From Brugia malayi (Eukaryota > Nematoda > Chromadorea > Rhabditida > Onchocercidae): 64,000 bases of DNA. The notes beneath the pieces are model-generated. The model saw only the letters and a list, made by a program, of their open reading frames with translations. It searched no databases and was not told where the DNA came from. Of this stretch, positions 63,076 through 64,000 are shown piece after piece (the stretch's first letter is position 1; every line of letters begins with the position of its first letter). The DNA is taken from the NCBI RefSeq assembly GCF_000002995.4, contig NW_025062479.1:20332721-20396720 (forward strand), read 5' to 3'. Both the position numbers and the translations under genes were made by a program.

Positions 63076-63867
63076 AAACTCAACATATCAGCTGATTTTA
63101 TTTGATTCATAATCAGTTGAATGATCAACCTTTGCTTGTAAAATCATCGATTAGATTACCAACTTTTGATCATAACAGCGTCTGATCTCTTTTTTTTAAA
63201 TATGGAAAAACTAGGATTAAATTAGTTTATCTTTTAAATTATGTTGCTTGAAACTGATATGAGAAAATCCGTTATGAGTAATATCAAAATAAAAAGGCAA
63301 TCAATTAGTAATTTTCTTTCAAAATGAAAGAAATATTGATAGAAAAGTAAATGACTAATTATTGAGTAATAGAAATAAAATAAAAATGGCGAAAAAAAAA
63401 AAAAAAAAAGAAACAGAAATTAACATTATAAATAGAACAGTTTTCACACTGAACAGCAACAACGGCAAAAAATTATTCCGGCAGTGATAGCAAAGATAAA
63501 TTCGCATAAAATTGATTAATGCTGATATAATATTTAACATATTAAAAAAAAAAAAGGAAAGTGTAAGCAAAACTTAATAATAATGATGTAAAAATATAAC
63601 TGCGCTATTTTAGATATTACTCATATTAAATGCTTAATCTATTCCTGAAATACAGTTATCCAGTTAAAAAGAACTATGCAGAAATATTTAAATTATTAAA
63701 TTTACATCATCATTCTCAACAATCATCAAACAGAACAGATTACTGAAAGATTTGCAAATATAAAAAAAAAAAAAAATTCGATTTTTTGATGCTAAATAAA
63801 TGATCGAAATATTTTGATACAAGGAATAAGCAGACAAGAGTAAAAAAGCATGAAATAGTAAGATATA

Positions 63868-63873
63868 TTTATT
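63868..63873 (-). terminator. Poly(A) signal of the right-edge gene
   Basis: AATAAA on the minus strand lies about 17 bases after the proposed stop at 63890-63892. Confidence 0.4.
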
Positions 63874-63889
63874 GGAAATAATACAGGAA

Positions 63890-63976
63890 TTATCCTTGAA
63901 TCAAAATAGTATGTGCTGAAAAAATGACCGGAGAAGTAACCGGATCGAAACCGGTTGTCTTTTTTAAAAGAATATT
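63890..63976 (-). CDS. Probable last exon of a minus-strand gene beyond the right edge
   Basis: I do not recognise the product. After an ATAACAG acceptor (63978-63977) an open frame of 28 codons reads NILLKKTTGFDPVTSPVIFS and then AHTILIQG, ending in TAA. The exon is visibly richer in G and C than the flanking DNA, and an AATAAA signal follows closely. Together these suggest a genuine terminal exon. With only one exon in view, phase and acceptor are provisional, and the segment could be chance. Confidence 0.4.
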   Translation of the reverse strand, partial: NILLKKTTGFDPVTSPVIFSAHTILIQG

Positions 63977-64000
63977 CTGTTATGCTATACGTAATGTAAA

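Larger units (their letters stand above)
60717..63867. other. Intergenic DNA upstream of IFT46
   Basis: There is no supported gene. The first 250 bases should hold the IFT46 promoter. Further right lie degenerate repeats at about 61311-61400, 62490-62683, 62747-62809 and 63003-63075. Open frames at 61467-61652, 61791-62063 and 62146-62389 have no splice or family support. Confidence 0.5.

Noticed and set aside
63930..63962. T-arm-like stem-loop (AACCGG..CCGGTT with a 7-base loop) suggesting a tRNA
   Set aside because: The loop lacks the invariant TTCRA placement on either strand, and no D-arm, anticodon arm or acceptor stem is present nearby. It lies within the probable coding exon.

Overview
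The window looks like nuclear DNA of a nematode, most likely a clade III parasitic (filarial-type) species. Seen directly: very AT-rich DNA, many short exons split by long T-rich introns with GT..AG ends, T-rich acceptors just upstream of several start codons (suited to spliced-leader trans-splicing), and gene families typical of nematodes (cuticle collagen, patched-related protein, CPG4-like secreted protein). The species is an inference and cannot be fixed from the sequence alone. There are no CRISPR arrays, bacterial operons, rRNA genes or recognisable tRNA genes.

Layout, left to right. (1) 1-1280, minus: 5' part of a secreted proline-rich protein that runs off the left edge. (2) about 4550-10674: a transcribed-looking leader region with a less AT-rich block, two TATCGATA octamers and several isolated exon-like segments. 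(3) 10675-23141, plus: a complete protein kinase N gene (pkn-1 type) in 25 coding exons, with HR1 repeats, a C2-like region, an AGC kinase domain and a C-terminal tail. (4) 25271-26237, plus: a small protein with two membrane segments, not recognised. (5) 29319-32368, plus: a cuticle collagen in 9 exons with two possible C-termini. (6) 32370-38046: gene-poor, low-complexity DNA. (7) 38051-47793, plus: a patched-related (PTR/SSD) membrane protein in 18 exons. (8) 50088-54109, minus: a secreted cysteine-rich CPG4-like protein in 6 exons. (9) 56367-60716, minus: IFT46 (C. elegans DYF-6) in 9 exons. (10) 60717-63889: intergenic DNA with several degenerate repeats. (11) 63890-63976, minus: a probable last exon of a gene beyond the right edge.

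The genes do not form one pathway. The collagen and the PTR protein both belong to families tied to cuticle and apical surface formation. IFT46 acts in sensory cilia, PKN in Rho-dependent cytoskeletal signalling, and CPG4-like proteins in egg or extracellular matrix. No operon is evident, because same-strand neighbours are 2 kb or more apart.

The most interesting non-standard signals are a 69-nt pre-miRNA-like hairpin in a pkn intron, a perfect 18-bp inverted repeat between the two minus-strand genes, a second reading frame through the first pkn exons, an internal poly(A) signal giving the collagen a second C-terminus, a stem-loop in the 3' UTR of the CPG4-like gene, and many degenerate tandem repeats inside introns. 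All exon boundaries were read by eye from splice consensus, frame continuity and family similarity.
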